A stretch of 64,000 nt of DNA from Bacillus sp. FJAT-28004 (GTDB lineage Bacteria; Bacillota; Bacilli; Paenibacillales; Paenibacillaceae). Where the stretch lies: assembly GCF_001280845.1 (NCBI RefSeq), contig NZ_LGHP01000001.1:1698435-1762434 (forward strand), in the 5' to 3' direction. Under the pieces are notes generated by a model, which worked only from the letters and a program-made list of their open reading frames with translations, was not told the DNA's origin and did not search any database. Each line of letters opens with the position of its first letter. Position 1 is the stretch's first letter. A program made the position numbers and the translations under genes. Positions 1 through 7,752 of the stretch are shown piece by piece.

Positions 1-176
1 ACAAAAGCGGTATCCACGGGATGCATATTGACGAGCTTAAAGTAGCTTTGGATAACGATCACCCGGAAACAGACTTGGAATTTAAAGAGCCAGGAACTTA
101 CAGAATCTATTGTTCCATTCCATGCGGTCAAGGACATACAACGATGGAATCTACTTTAGTGGTTGAAGCAGCCTAG
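1..176 (+). CDS. Cytochrome c oxidase subunit II, CuA domain (3' end only)
   Basis: The window opens inside this gene; the reading frame starts at base 3 and ends at the TAG at 174-176, giving the last 57 residues. They carry the CuA copper site of oxidase subunit II: an upstream His in a GIHGMH stretch, then Cys-x3-Cys-x3-His-x2-Met in the segment CSIPCGQGHTTM. The short C-terminus straight after the motif resembles the small ba3-type subunit II rather than the long caa3 type with a fused cytochrome c. It would accept electrons from cytochrome c at the outer face of the membrane and pass them to subunit I, whose gene should lie outside the window to the left or nearby. A terminator follows. 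Confidence 0.85.
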   Translation, partial: KSGIHGMHIDELKVALDNDHPETDLEFKEPGTYRIYCSIPCGQGHTTMESTLVVEAA

Positions 177-208
177 AGCTTGATCGATTCGTTTGCTGTA
201 AAAATGAG

Positions 209-234
209 AAAGGAGCCGAAAGGCTCCTTTTTGC
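209..234. terminator. Bidirectional terminator
   Basis: A stem AAAGGAGCC / GGCTCCTTT with a GAAA loop is followed by T residues on the plus strand and preceded by A residues. It lies between two converging genes, the oxidase subunit and the small membrane protein, and can serve both. Confidence 0.8.
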
Positions 235-245
235 CTAAAATAAAG

Positions 246-512
246 CTATCGTGCCGAACGCCGATGATGCTCATTCTCACGACTGCGTACGATAAGCACG
301 TCGGCTAGGAAGCCGAGCAGCGCCCACGTAATTACCGTAAGTGCATACATGAGCAAGACGCTTACTTCATGCACGTCGACAAATAAATCAACGACCCATG
401 CGGGAATGCTAAACATGAAGAAAACAAGATTGTGCGGGTCATAACCCGTGGAGTTAAACAAGCAGATAGCAAGTCCAATAATTGTAGCAACAATTGTAAC
501 CGGATAGCGCAT
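246..512 (-). CDS. Small membrane protein of unknown function
   Basis: An 88-residue protein with two predicted membrane segments, roughly residues 5-20 (ending in a short Gly/Asp loop) and residues 50-75, and a basic C-terminal tail rich in Arg and His. The reverse-strand ATG is preceded by GAAGGGGAT at good spacing, which supports it as a real gene. I do not recognise the family. It is transcribed away from the divergent Dabb gene, so the promoters of both must lie in 513-620. Confidence 0.6.
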   Translation of the reverse strand: MRYPVTIVATIIGLAICLFNSTGYDPHNLVFFMFSIPAWVVDLFVDVHEVSVLLMYALTVITWALLGFLADVLIVRSRENEHHRRSAR

Positions 513-620
513 AACGTACCGATCCCCTTCGTGTTAAAGATTGCCGTAATGCGACTGCATAGGTTATTATGTGACAAATAGACAAAGTTTATGCGTTAAA
601 ATCAGAGGAGGAACTGAAAA

Positions 621-908
621 ATGCTTACTCATATCGTATTTTTTAAATTAAAAGATGGCAGCGAAGAGAGCGTAGCGCGCACTGCACAGGTGCTTAGAGA
701 TATGGAAGGCAAGATTGAAGTGCTGAAGTCAATTGAAGTTGGCGTTGACGTTGTGCATTCGGAGCGTTCTTACGACATCGCCCTCATTACGAAATTCGAA
801 TCTTTGGAAGCGCTGGAGGTTTACCAAGTGCATCCTGTACATAAAAAAGTTATTGAGCATATGATGCAAGTTCGCGAAGCTTCCGTCAGCGTTGATTTTG
901 AAAGCTGA
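621..908 (+). CDS. Dabb family protein (stress-responsive alpha/beta barrel)
   Basis: A 95-residue protein starting MLTHIVFFKLKDG, the signature opening of the Dabb family (dimeric ferredoxin-like alpha/beta barrel), with the conserved HPVHKKVIEHM stretch near residues 72-82. The ATG follows CAGAGGAGGAACTG, a strong ribosome binding site. Dabb proteins are cytosolic and found in many contexts, some in stress response and a few as enzymes; the sequence alone gives no substrate. The small gene at 927 follows 18 bases downstream and is probably co-transcribed. Confidence 0.85.
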   Translation: MLTHIVFFKLKDGSEESVARTAQVLRDMEGKIEVLKSIEVGVDVVHSERSYDIALITKFESLEALEVYQVHPVHKKVIEHMMQVREASVSVDFES

Positions 909-926
909 GAGGCAGGTTGACAATTT

Positions 927-1043
927 ATGAGTGACATGAGAGATGTATACGAAATATTGACATATTTGCTGGTCATCATTTTTAGCAGCATTATTATGGT
1001 GGCATGGCTTAAACGCAAAGCGAAAAAAAAGAAACAAGGCTGA
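927..1043 (+). CDS. Single-span membrane miniprotein
   Basis: A 38-residue reading frame with one hydrophobic segment (about residues 11-27, ILTYLLVIIFSSIIMVAWL) followed by a very basic tail, KRKAKKKKQG. The layout is that of a small N-out/C-in membrane protein. A weak GGCAGG lies before the ATG. It sits between the Dabb gene and the HepT-like gene with gaps of under 20 bases, which suggests a single transcript. No family is recognised; it is supported by layout and composition only. Confidence 0.5.
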   Translation: MSDMRDVYEILTYLLVIIFSSIIMVAWLKRKAKKKKQG

Positions 1044-1060
1044 AAGCGGGCGACTGATTG

Positions 1061-1480
1061 ATGTATTATGTGAATCGTGAACAAATAGCCGTAAGGTTGG
1101 ATTCGATTACTGAAGTCGCTTCGGCACTGGATTCACTTGCCGCTAATTGGCAGGGAACGGTGCTGGAGGGGTTGGCGCAGGAAAGAGCGCTGCATCTGGC
1201 TATTGAAACCGTAACGGATGTTGGAAGCTTCCTGATCGATGGGTTTATTTTGCGGGATGCGAGCAGCTATGAGGATATCATCGATATTACTGGCGAGGCA
1301 GGCGCGTTTCCGCTTCACATGCAGGCCACGCTGACCGAGCTTGTGAAGCTTCGCAAGCCGTTAGTGCAGGACTATTATGTTTGGCCGAGGACGGAGCTTC
1401 ACCCACTTACCGGGACGCTTTCTACTCTGTTGCCTGCCTTTAAGCAAGCGATAAATGATTATTTGGAACGCGAATTATAG
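1061..1480 (+). CDS. DUF86 / HepT-like protein (YutE type)
   Basis: About 139 residues, mostly helical, opening MYYVNREQI and containing SYEDIIDI, the typical DUF86/HepT layout. HepT proteins of HepT-MntA toxin-antitoxin pairs carry an R-x4-6-H-x-Y motif. Here the corresponding segment is RKPLVQDYY, with Gln-Asp where His is expected, and there is no MntA nucleotidyltransferase next to it. It is therefore better seen as a stand-alone YutE-type relative than as a toxin. A TTG at 1058 directly precedes the ATG at 1061 in frame; I chose the ATG, but the ribosome binding site is weak and does not decide. Confidence 0.75.
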   Translation: MYYVNREQIAVRLDSITEVASALDSLAANWQGTVLEGLAQERALHLAIETVTDVGSFLIDGFILRDASSYEDIIDITGEAGAFPLHMQATLTELVKLRKPLVQDYYVWPRTELHPLTGTLSTLLPAFKQAINDYLEREL

Positions 1481-1620
1481 GCTTCTTAGCTATTAGTAAG
1501 CAAAACATACGGTTGCCGAACAAGGATAGCTTATGCCTTTACGATTGCTTTACGCTTGATTTACGAAAAACTAAAAATACGTTACAATGACGCTATCAAG
1601 CCTGCAAAGGTGGTGAAGGG

Positions 1621-2286
1621 TTGAAGCGGATGAAAACGGCAAGTACTGTTGACATAACGGCAGCTTCGCGGGGAGATCATTCCACGCGCGAGCGCATATT
1701 GATGCTGCTGAAAACAGGCGGCAGATTGAATGCTGGTTCCTTGTCAAGCGAGCTCGGATTAACGGAAATGGCGATCAGGCGTCATATGTATGCACTAGAG
1801 AGCGAAGGCAGCGTGAATATCGTATCTGTGCGACAGGCAATGGGCAGACCGCTCCATGCTTATGAGCTAACCGCTGCGGCGGATGAGCTTTTTCCGAAAA
1901 ATTATCATATGCTCGCACTCGACTTGCTTGATGAGCTCGCTGATGACCCGGATACCGCAGCGCTTATTGACCGGATGTTTGATGGACGCAAGAATAAGCT
2001 GCTTGAACGTTATGAGCCACGAATGACGGGCAAGAGCTTGGAGCAGAAGGTTAGCGAACTCGCTGCGATTCAGAACGCAGGAGGGTATATGGCTGAAGTG
2101 GAACCACAAAGCGATGGCAGCTATATGTTGTATGAGTATAATTGTCCGATTGCTCAGGTTGCCGGCAAATACCTGCAAGCTTGCAACTGCGAGCTTTCCT
2201 TGTTTAAATCGTTGCTTGACGTGCCAGTAGAACGAACGGAATGTTTGGCGAAGGGCGGCGGCAAGTGCAGCTACCATATCGGTTAA
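1621..2286 (+). CDS. SufR-like HTH transcriptional regulator with C-terminal cysteines
   Basis: A 221-residue regulator starting at TTG, chosen because AAGGTGGTGAAGGG lies directly upstream. Residues about 20-80 form a winged helix-turn-helix (RERILMLLKTGGRLNAGSL, then LTEMAIRRHMYALESEG). The C-terminal half resembles SufR-type repressors and carries cysteines near residues 172, 184, 186, 206 and 214 (NCPIAQ, ACNCEL, ECLAKGGGKC), which could hold an iron-sulfur cluster. By family it would sense Fe-S status and repress sulfur-mobilising genes, but no suf genes are nearby, so its target is unknown. A -10-like TACAAT lies at 1583-1588. Confidence 0.75.
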   Translation: MKRMKTASTVDITAASRGDHSTRERILMLLKTGGRLNAGSLSSELGLTEMAIRRHMYALESEGSVNIVSVRQAMGRPLHAYELTAAADELFPKNYHMLALDLLDELADDPDTAALIDRMFDGRKNKLLERYEPRMTGKSLEQKVSELAAIQNAGGYMAEVEPQSDGSYMLYEYNCPIAQVAGKYLQACNCELSLFKSLLDVPVERTECLAKGGGKCSYHIG

Positions 2287-2310
2287 TGTAATAAGTGATA
2301 CAAATGTATA

Positions 2311-2357
2311 GGTTGTCTTAGCAAATCGGAGAAGATTTGCTGAGGCGGCCTTTTTTT
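2311..2357 (+). terminator. Rho-independent terminator
   Basis: A 17-pair stem, including several G-U pairs, with a GGAGAA loop (AGCAAATC ... GATTTGCT core) is followed by seven T residues. It ends the SufR-like regulator transcript. Confidence 0.8.
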
Positions 2358-2513
2358 GTTGCCAATACGGGAAAGCTGCAGGCTCATGATCATTTTTATT
2401 TCGGTTGTGTCATGACAAGCCCATGCTGCTTATACTGTCATTACGCAAGTGGGCATTCGTCTAGGAGCATATACGTATGTTCCTGCAATTGATTGAAGAG
2501 GAGGGATACGGGC

Positions 2514-2990
2514 ATGGTCATGATGTGGAGCGCAGCGGTAGCTGCAGGAGCATTTGTCATTTTAGTTGGCGGCATACTCATTGCCTTGCGATCGGCGCTC
2601 GGCAGGCTGGGGCAAGTGCAGGCTGAAGCGGAAGCGATGAGGCAGGACCTCAGTAAGTTGTCTTTAGAACTTAGCGGGCTTGTGCAGCCGACCGAGGAGG
2701 CGATTCGCGCCTTACATCGTCAGCTGCAGGCAATGAGCAAGCTATTTGAAGCGGCAGGGCAGGTTGGTGGGGCAATTGCACATACGACATCGACCGTTGA
2801 GCGCGTTACGTCCATATTGTCGGAGTCGGCTGAGCAGCATGCGAAGCGGCACGAGACGAAGCGGCAGGTCGGTGATGCGCTTGAATGGGCGGAGCTAGGG
2901 ATGGCTGCATGGCAGCTGTGGCAAACTAACCGAAAGGCAGCAACGTCTGCCGAAGATGAGCATAAGCCTGTATTCGAATCGGAATCTTAA
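2514..2990 (+). CDS. DUF948 family membrane-anchored protein
   Basis: A 158-residue protein with an N-terminal membrane anchor (about residues 2-24) followed by a long coiled-coil region rich in Leu, Gln and Glu, the DUF948 layout. I start at the ATG at 2514 because AAGAGGAGG lies just upstream; a TTG at 2493 in the same frame would put the ribosome binding site inside the gene. The YtxH gene follows closely, a pairing common in Bacillales (general stress-associated genes in B. subtilis). Molecular function is not known. Confidence 0.8.
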   Translation: MVMMWSAAVAAGAFVILVGGILIALRSALGRLGQVQAEAEAMRQDLSKLSLELSGLVQPTEEAIRALHRQLQAMSKLFEAAGQVGGAIAHTTSTVERVTSILSESAEQHAKRHETKRQVGDALEWAELGMAAWQLWQTNRKAATSAEDEHKPVFESES

Positions 2991-3041
2991 ATCAAGGCGC
3001 TATCGACGAAGAGCACGCTAAACACGAAAGGAGCAAAAACA

Positions 3042-3458
3042 ATGACAACTCGTAAACAAACAAAGGGATTTTTTCTCGGCGCATTAGCTGGAGGTGTTGT
3101 AGGATCGATTACTGCATTGTTGCTAGCACCGAAGCCGGGCAAGGAATTGCGTCAGGATATTTCAGTAGGCGCGCAGAGGGTTGGAGAAACAACAGTTAAA
3201 GTTGCTGGCCAAGTGGGCGATACGACGGGTCGTATTGCCAAACAAATCAGTGGTCAAGCGATCCAAATCGCTGATCGCACTAAACAAGCGGCAAGCAGCG
3301 TTGTAAGCAGTGTAAGAAGCCGCAACAAAGGCACAGAAGAAACAGAAGCAATTACTGACGACATTGCTAATGCAGCCTTTACAGAAGAGGGCAGCGAGCA
3401 AGCGGCAAGTGCGATTGAAGCCGGAGAAACGGAAGCTGCTGCAACAAAGGAACTATAG
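3042..3458 (+). CDS. YtxH-like protein
   Basis: 138 residues. The N-terminus [30 protein letters not shown] is the hallmark of the YtxH family: a glycine-rich membrane-inserting hairpin followed by the APKxGxxxR signature. The remainder is an Ala/Thr/Gln/Glu-rich amphipathic helix and an acidic tail. The ATG follows AAAGGAGCAAAAACA. It is downstream of the DUF948 gene, probably on the same transcript, and ends at a strong terminator. A role in stress or cell envelope is known only by association. Confidence 0.85.
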   Translation: MTTRKQTKGFFLGALAGGVVGSITALLLAPKPGKELRQDISVGAQRVGETTVKVAGQVGDTTGRIAKQISGQAIQIADRTKQAASSVVSSVRSRNKGTEETEAITDDIANAAFTEEGSEQAASAIEAGETEAAATKEL

Positions 3459-3513
3459 AAGATAAACGAACGACGTGACATACGTAAAATAGTTCGAGAG
3501 CACAGTGCAAAAA

Positions 3514-3558
3514 AGGCAAACGGCAGGGAGCGAAGTCTCCTGCCGTTTGCTTTTTTTC
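3514..3558. terminator. Strong bidirectional terminator
   Basis: The stem GCAAACGGCAGG / CCTGCCGTTTGC is flanked by A residues on the left and T residues on the right. It separates the plus-strand YtxH gene from the minus-strand glgC. Confidence 0.9.
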
Positions 3559-3572
3559 TTCGTGTGAATGGA

Positions 3573-4793
3573 TTAACCGTGAACATGGCTGTGAACGTAT
3601 TTGGATGCCGGACGAAGTAAGCTTGCGAGTGGTTCCATCTCATAGTCGTTCATCGATGGAGAAGTCGCGGTTATGACTTCACCCGGGCCTACAACGGATA
3701 TTTCATCATCTAATCGACCGACGAATGCGCCGTCATGAATAATAGCTCCTTCTCCGATAATCGCTCGATGAAGAGTGACATTTCTTCCAATTTTGGCTCC
3801 CGGCATGATGATGCTCTCGTAAATCTCGCTGTTAATGCCAATGGTAACGCCTGAGCAGACGATGGAGCGTGTTACTTCGGCTTCCACAGCGCATGCTGGA
3901 TGGAGAATGGAGTCAGTAATCGTTGCTTCGGGGCTTAAATAAGGTTTTTCGCTTGTCAGGCTTGCGCTGGATTGAACTGGCCACTGATTTGCTCCGAGTT
4001 TAAGCTCGCCATCCAGCAGATCCATATTTGCCTCCCACAAGCTGTTGATTGTGCCGACATCCCTCCAGTAGCCGCTATATGGATAAGCAATCATATTGGT
4101 TTTAGAGGTAAGAAGAGCAGGAATAATATCTTTGCCAAAATCATGATTTGACTCTGCCGAAGCGGCGTCTTGGATGAGCATTTTTTTCAAGTCTGCCCAG
4201 CGGAACAAATAAATACCCATTGAAGCTAAGTTGCTGCGCGGCTCCGAAGGCTTCTCATGAAAAGAATTCACCCGCAATTGATCGTCTGTTTCAAGAATGC
4301 CGAAGCGGCTTGCCTCGTGCCAAGGTACTTTTTTAACGGCGATCGTAACGGCTGCGCCGCGATTTTTGTGAAATTCGAGCATGGGTTTGTAGTCCATTTC
4401 GTAGATGTGGTCGCCTGAGAGGATAAGCACATGCTCCGGAGCTTTTTCATCGATATAGTCGATGTTCTGATAAATAGCATCGGCAGTTCCGGCATAACCT
4501 TCTAAGCAATTTCGTGAGGAGGGAAGGAAGGATACTCCGCCAAGAACATGATCCGCTTGAGAACCGTTTCTGGATTTCATTACATATGTATGTACGCTTT
4601 CTGCGCAGTACTGCGTAAGCACGCCAATCGTCTTAATATTAGAGTTTGCACAGTTATTGAGTGGAAAATCAATCATTCGGAAGCGATCACCAAAAGGTAT
4701 GACAGGTTTGGCGAACTGACTTGTAAGTGGGGCTAGGCGGCGCCCTTCTCCTCCGGCTAACAGCATGGCAATACATTCAGTATGAATCTTCAA
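3573..4793 (-). CDS. glgC: Glucose-1-phosphate adenylyltransferase
   Basis: A 406-residue ADP-glucose pyrophosphorylase, close to the usual family length. It makes ADP-glucose from ATP and glucose 1-phosphate, the committed step of bacterial glycogen synthesis. Visible motifs are the nucleotide-binding GGEGRRL (residues 14-20), SGDHIYEMD (126-134) with the metal-binding Asp, FHEKP (178-182) for the sugar phosphate, and a left-handed beta-helix C-terminus with hexapeptide-like repeats (about 290-370). The start is TTG, with GGGGGA eight bases upstream. No glgD, glgA or glgB is visible, unlike the B. subtilis operon; the neighbour upstream is an alpha-glycosidase, which gives a loose glucan theme. 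Confidence 0.93.
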   Translation of the reverse strand: MKIHTECIAMLLAGGEGRRLAPLTSQFAKPVIPFGDRFRMIDFPLNNCANSNIKTIGVLTQYCAESVHTYVMKSRNGSQADHVLGGVSFLPSSRNCLEGYAGTADAIYQNIDYIDEKAPEHVLILSGDHIYEMDYKPMLEFHKNRGAAVTIAVKKVPWHEASRFGILETDDQLRVNSFHEKPSEPRSNLASMGIYLFRWADLKKMLIQDAASAESNHDFGKDIIPALLTSKTNMIAYPYSGYWRDVGTINSLWEANMDLLDGELKLGANQWPVQSSASLTSEKPYLSPEATITDSILHPACAVEAEVTRSIVCSGVTIGINSEIYESIIMPGAKIGRNVTLHRAIIGEGAIIHDGAFVGRLDDEISVVGPGEVITATSPSMNDYEMEPLASLLRPASKYVHSHVHG

Positions 4794-4887
4794 TTCAATG
4801 TCCCCCTGTCCATTAAATGTGGTTGATGGCTCTGTTAGTTATATGGATTCATTAACCATCTATCGTGACTATGAAACCGGTACGGTG

Positions 4888-4937
4888 AAAAAAAAGGGCC
4901 CTTACTCCGCCAAAATGGTGGTGCAAGAGCCCTTAAA
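4888..4937 (-). terminator. Terminator of the alpha-glycosidase gene
   Basis: On the minus strand a long imperfect stem (AAGGGCTCTTGC ... AAGGGCCCTT) is followed by eight T residues. It lies between the alpha-glycosidase stop and the glgC start, so glgC needs its own promoter. Confidence 0.8.
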
Positions 4938-4940
4938 TGA

Positions 4941-6686
4941 TTAGATGTTTCTGAATAAAATTCGGAAGTCGAGTGGTCCGAGCTCGAGCTGAAGCTGCTC
5001 TTCGAACGTGGGAACCTCATCTTTCGAAAGCGCATCTTTCCAGTCGTCAGCCTTCATCGGATGCGTAAGCGTAACGGTTTCTTCCGTGTTGTTAATCCAA
5101 ATAGTGAAATGCTGATTGCCGTTTAAACGCTCATAAATAAAGGCGCCGTTCTCGTTATCTGCATATAAGAAGCGGAATCTCCCGTCACGAAGAACGGTAT
5201 GCTGCTTGCGAATGGAAATTAAGAGTTGATAGAAATCAAACAGCTCACGATCTTGCTTTTCCTCATCCCATTCCATGCATTTGCGGCAGTCCGGATCATC
5301 GCCGCCGTCCATTCCAACCTCGTCGCCATAATATATGCACGGGATGCCCATTGAAGTCATCATAAATACAACAGCTTGTTTTAAACGCTGCGTATCTCCA
5401 TTCAAGCGGGTGGACGCACGCGGTGTGTCATGGCTGGAGAGGAGGTTGAACAACGCCTCATTGGTTTGCTGAGGATAACGCATGAGCAAACGGTTTATTT
5501 GGTCGGCAAAGTCCGATGCCTGCCCTTCAGAGGAAGCGAAGAAATCCAAGATGCGTTCCGTAAATGGATAATTCATGGACGAGTCAAACTGATCTCCATG
5601 CAGCCAGTTAAGCGAGTTGCTCCATACCTCGCCGATAATAAAAACATCAGACTTCGCGGACTTGACGGCTCTTCGGAAATCCCGCCAGAAGGCGTGATCG
5701 ATTTCACCCGCAACATCAAGTCTCCATCCGTCGATATCAGCTTCCTTGATCCAATGCACGGCAATATCAAGTAAAAATTGCTTTACCTCCGGGTTTGCCG
5801 TATTCAGCTTGGGCATATTGCCATAGAAGCCAAATGTCGCATAGTTCGCAGCGCCATCCTTGACTTCTACGGGAAAACCCTTCAAATGAAACCAATCTTT
5901 GTATTTCGAGCTTTCTCCATTCGCCAGCACGTCTTGGAAAGGAGGGAACTGCTCGCTCGTATGATTGAATACGGCATCTAATACGACACGAATTTCAAGG
6001 TCATGGCAAGCTTTAACCAACTTCTTAAGCTGCTCGGCATCTCCAAATTGTGGATCAATTTGCATATAATCGACCGTATCATATTTGTGATTTGACGGAG
6101 CTGTAAATAATGGCGTCAAATAAATCGCTGTAACACCCAAATCTGTCAGATGCTTGAGATTATCCATTATTCCTTGCAGATCGCCGCCAAAATGACTTTC
6201 GCCGCTTGGCGGTTCACCCCACGGCTGCAAGTTGTCGGGGTCATTGGTCGTATCGCCATTTGCGAAGCGATCGGGCATAATCTGATAGAAAACAGCTTCC
6301 TTCGCCCACTCGGGAGCATCAAACAAATCAACCGAATGAATAAAAGGGATTTCAAAATATCCGCCAGCTGGAGTGGGCTGCTCCTCAAAGATGCCCTTCT
6401 CGATGAGCCATAACGTTTCTTCACCGCTGCGTACGCGAAAGCCGTAAGAAAAACGCTGATACTCCGGCTTAATAACAGCCTCCCAATAATCGAATAGGGA
6501 GTCGGCTGCAATCTTTTCCATCTGAACATCAAGATGATGCTGATCCCAATCGTATTTGTCTCCCGTTACCGCAACAGCCTCTTCAACGTCATCTCTTTTG
6601 GTGCGGAGCCGCAGATGGAAAGTATCACGATCGTAAGCATATGCCCATTTCAGATCTGACGAATGATGCAAACATTCTTTAAACAA
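4941..6686 (-). CDS. GH13 alpha-glycosidase (neopullulanase / cyclomaltodextrinase type)
   Basis: 581 residues without a signal peptide, so cytosolic. Residues about 1-120 form the CBM34-like N-terminal domain that marks this GH13 subgroup. The catalytic barrel follows with QIMPDRFANGD (135-145), DAVFNH (237-242), GWRLDVAGE with nucleophile Asp324, GEVW with acid/base Glu353 and SSHD with Asp420; all three carboxylates are present. Such enzymes hydrolyse cyclodextrins, pullulan or short maltooligosaccharides after uptake. The start is TTG with AAGGGGCGA at correct spacing. The exact substrate cannot be told from sequence. Confidence 0.92.
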   Translation of the reverse strand: MFKECLHHSSDLKWAYAYDRDTFHLRLRTKRDDVEEAVAVTGDKYDWDQHHLDVQMEKIAADSLFDYWEAVIKPEYQRFSYGFRVRSGEETLWLIEKGIFEEQPTPAGGYFEIPFIHSVDLFDAPEWAKEAVFYQIMPDRFANGDTTNDPDNLQPWGEPPSGESHFGGDLQGIMDNLKHLTDLGVTAIYLTPLFTAPSNHKYDTVDYMQIDPQFGDAEQLKKLVKACHDLEIRVVLDAVFNHTSEQFPPFQDVLANGESSKYKDWFHLKGFPVEVKDGAANYATFGFYGNMPKLNTANPEVKQFLLDIAVHWIKEADIDGWRLDVAGEIDHAFWRDFRRAVKSAKSDVFIIGEVWSNSLNWLHGDQFDSSMNYPFTERILDFFASSEGQASDFADQINRLLMRYPQQTNEALFNLLSSHDTPRASTRLNGDTQRLKQAVVFMMTSMGIPCIYYGDEVGMDGGDDPDCRKCMEWDEEKQDRELFDFYQLLISIRKQHTVLRDGRFRFLYADNENGAFIYERLNGNQHFTIWINNTEETVTLTHPMKADDWKDALSKDEVPTFEEQLQLELGPLDFRILFRNI

Positions 6687-6723
6687 TGGCGTTCGCCCCT
6701 TATCATATGGTCTTCTATAATTA

Positions 6724-7530
6724 CTATCCGCGCAGCAAGGATTCTGCTCCGTCTATGTATACCGTTGTACCTGAGACATGGCTCGCGTCATCAGAAGCGA
6801 GGAACAAAGCCAGCTTGGCCACTTGAGCTGGGCTGCCGGGTCCATCTTCCAGCGGCTGACTGCCCTCAGGATATTCGACGGGTATCATTACGCTCTCCAG
6901 TTCTGGCGTACGCTCGGTATTTTCCTCGATGTTCGTTTCAATAGCGCCAGGGCAGATAGCGTTAACGCGAATTTTAAACTGAGCAAGCTCCAGAGCAGCC
7001 ATTTTGGCAAATGCGACCTGTCCAGCCTTCGTGCTGCTGTATGCGCTGAAGCCGATATTCGAGAAGACCCGATTGCCGTTAATAGAGCTGGTGATGATGA
7101 TGCTTCCTCCTTTTTCCTTTAGTAAAGGGATAGCATGCTTTACAGTCAGGAATGTGCCTGTAAGATTGACTTGAAGAGTCGTATTCCAATCTTCGAGGTC
7201 CATCAGCTCTATCGGTGTGAGTACACCGTTAATGCCTGCATTGGCAAATACAATGTCGAGTCGTCCATAATGTTCGCGTGCCTGTTGATAGGCGTCTGCA
7301 AGCTGAATTTCGTCGGATATATCGGTTTCAATAGGCAAGCAATCCACATTATATTCTCGGACACTGCGGCATACTTGCTCCATTGCTGCTTCTTTAATAT
7401 CAAGAAGGACCAAGCTTGCGCCTTCCTTGGCAAATTTTATAGCGGCAGCTTTACCGATTCCAGAGCCTGCCCCTGTAATGAGTGCGACTTTTTCTTGTAA
7501 ACGGCCGATCGGATATTTTACTTTTGTCAT
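6724..7530 (-). CDS. Short-chain dehydrogenase/reductase (SDR)
   Basis: 268 residues. The Rossmann motif TGAGSGIG is at 19-26, NAG at about 97-99, and the catalytic residues are Ser148/149, Tyr164 and Lys168 in YSSTK. The C-terminal IDGAESLL ending is typical of classical NAD(P)-dependent SDRs. The frame extends 15 codons upstream, but the ATG at 7530 is preceded by AAAAGGAGGACATTCAA and is clearly the start. It lies downstream of the MFS transporter terminator, so it is its own unit. Substrate unknown. Confidence 0.9.
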   Translation of the reverse strand: MTKVKYPIGRLQEKVALITGAGSGIGKAAAIKFAKEGASLVLLDIKEAAMEQVCRSVREYNVDCLPIETDISDEIQLADAYQQAREHYGRLDIVFANAGINGVLTPIELMDLEDWNTTLQVNLTGTFLTVKHAIPLLKEKGGSIIITSSINGNRVFSNIGFSAYSSTKAGQVAFAKMAALELAQFKIRVNAICPGAIETNIEENTERTPELESVMIPVEYPEGSQPLEDGPGSPAQVAKLALFLASDDASHVSGTTVYIDGAESLLRG

Positions 7531-7668
7531 TTGAATGTCCTCCTTTTGGTTGTCAGTCGAATTACGATGATGCATAGGTTTCTACACGTATGTACCCGAT
7601 CCGAGACGATCTAAACCGTTTGCAAAATGTTGCGGCACACGCTTTGCGTTGTATTTTTGATGAAGCAA

Positions 7669-7717
7669 CAAAAAAAGGACCGAAATGCTACGTAACGTAG
7701 TCATTCACGGTCCTTTT
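7669..7717 (-). terminator. Terminator of the MFS efflux gene
   Basis: AAAGGACCG ... CGGTCCTTT stem with an inner paired segment around ACTACGTTACGTAG, followed on the minus strand by seven T residues. It closes the marR-MFS operon and separates it from the SDR gene. Confidence 0.85.
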
Positions 7718-7752
7718 GCGCTTAAATTAAACTAGTTTACTTCTTAGAACGG

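Noticed and set aside
1061-1480. HepT-MntA toxin-antitoxin pair
   Set aside because: There is no MntA-type nucleotidyltransferase gene on either side, and the motif lacks its histidine.
7610-7625. Catabolite repression (cre) site before the SDR gene
   Set aside because: The sequence on the minus strand matches the first 13 positions of the cre consensus but fails at the conserved C and A near the end, so I do not call it.
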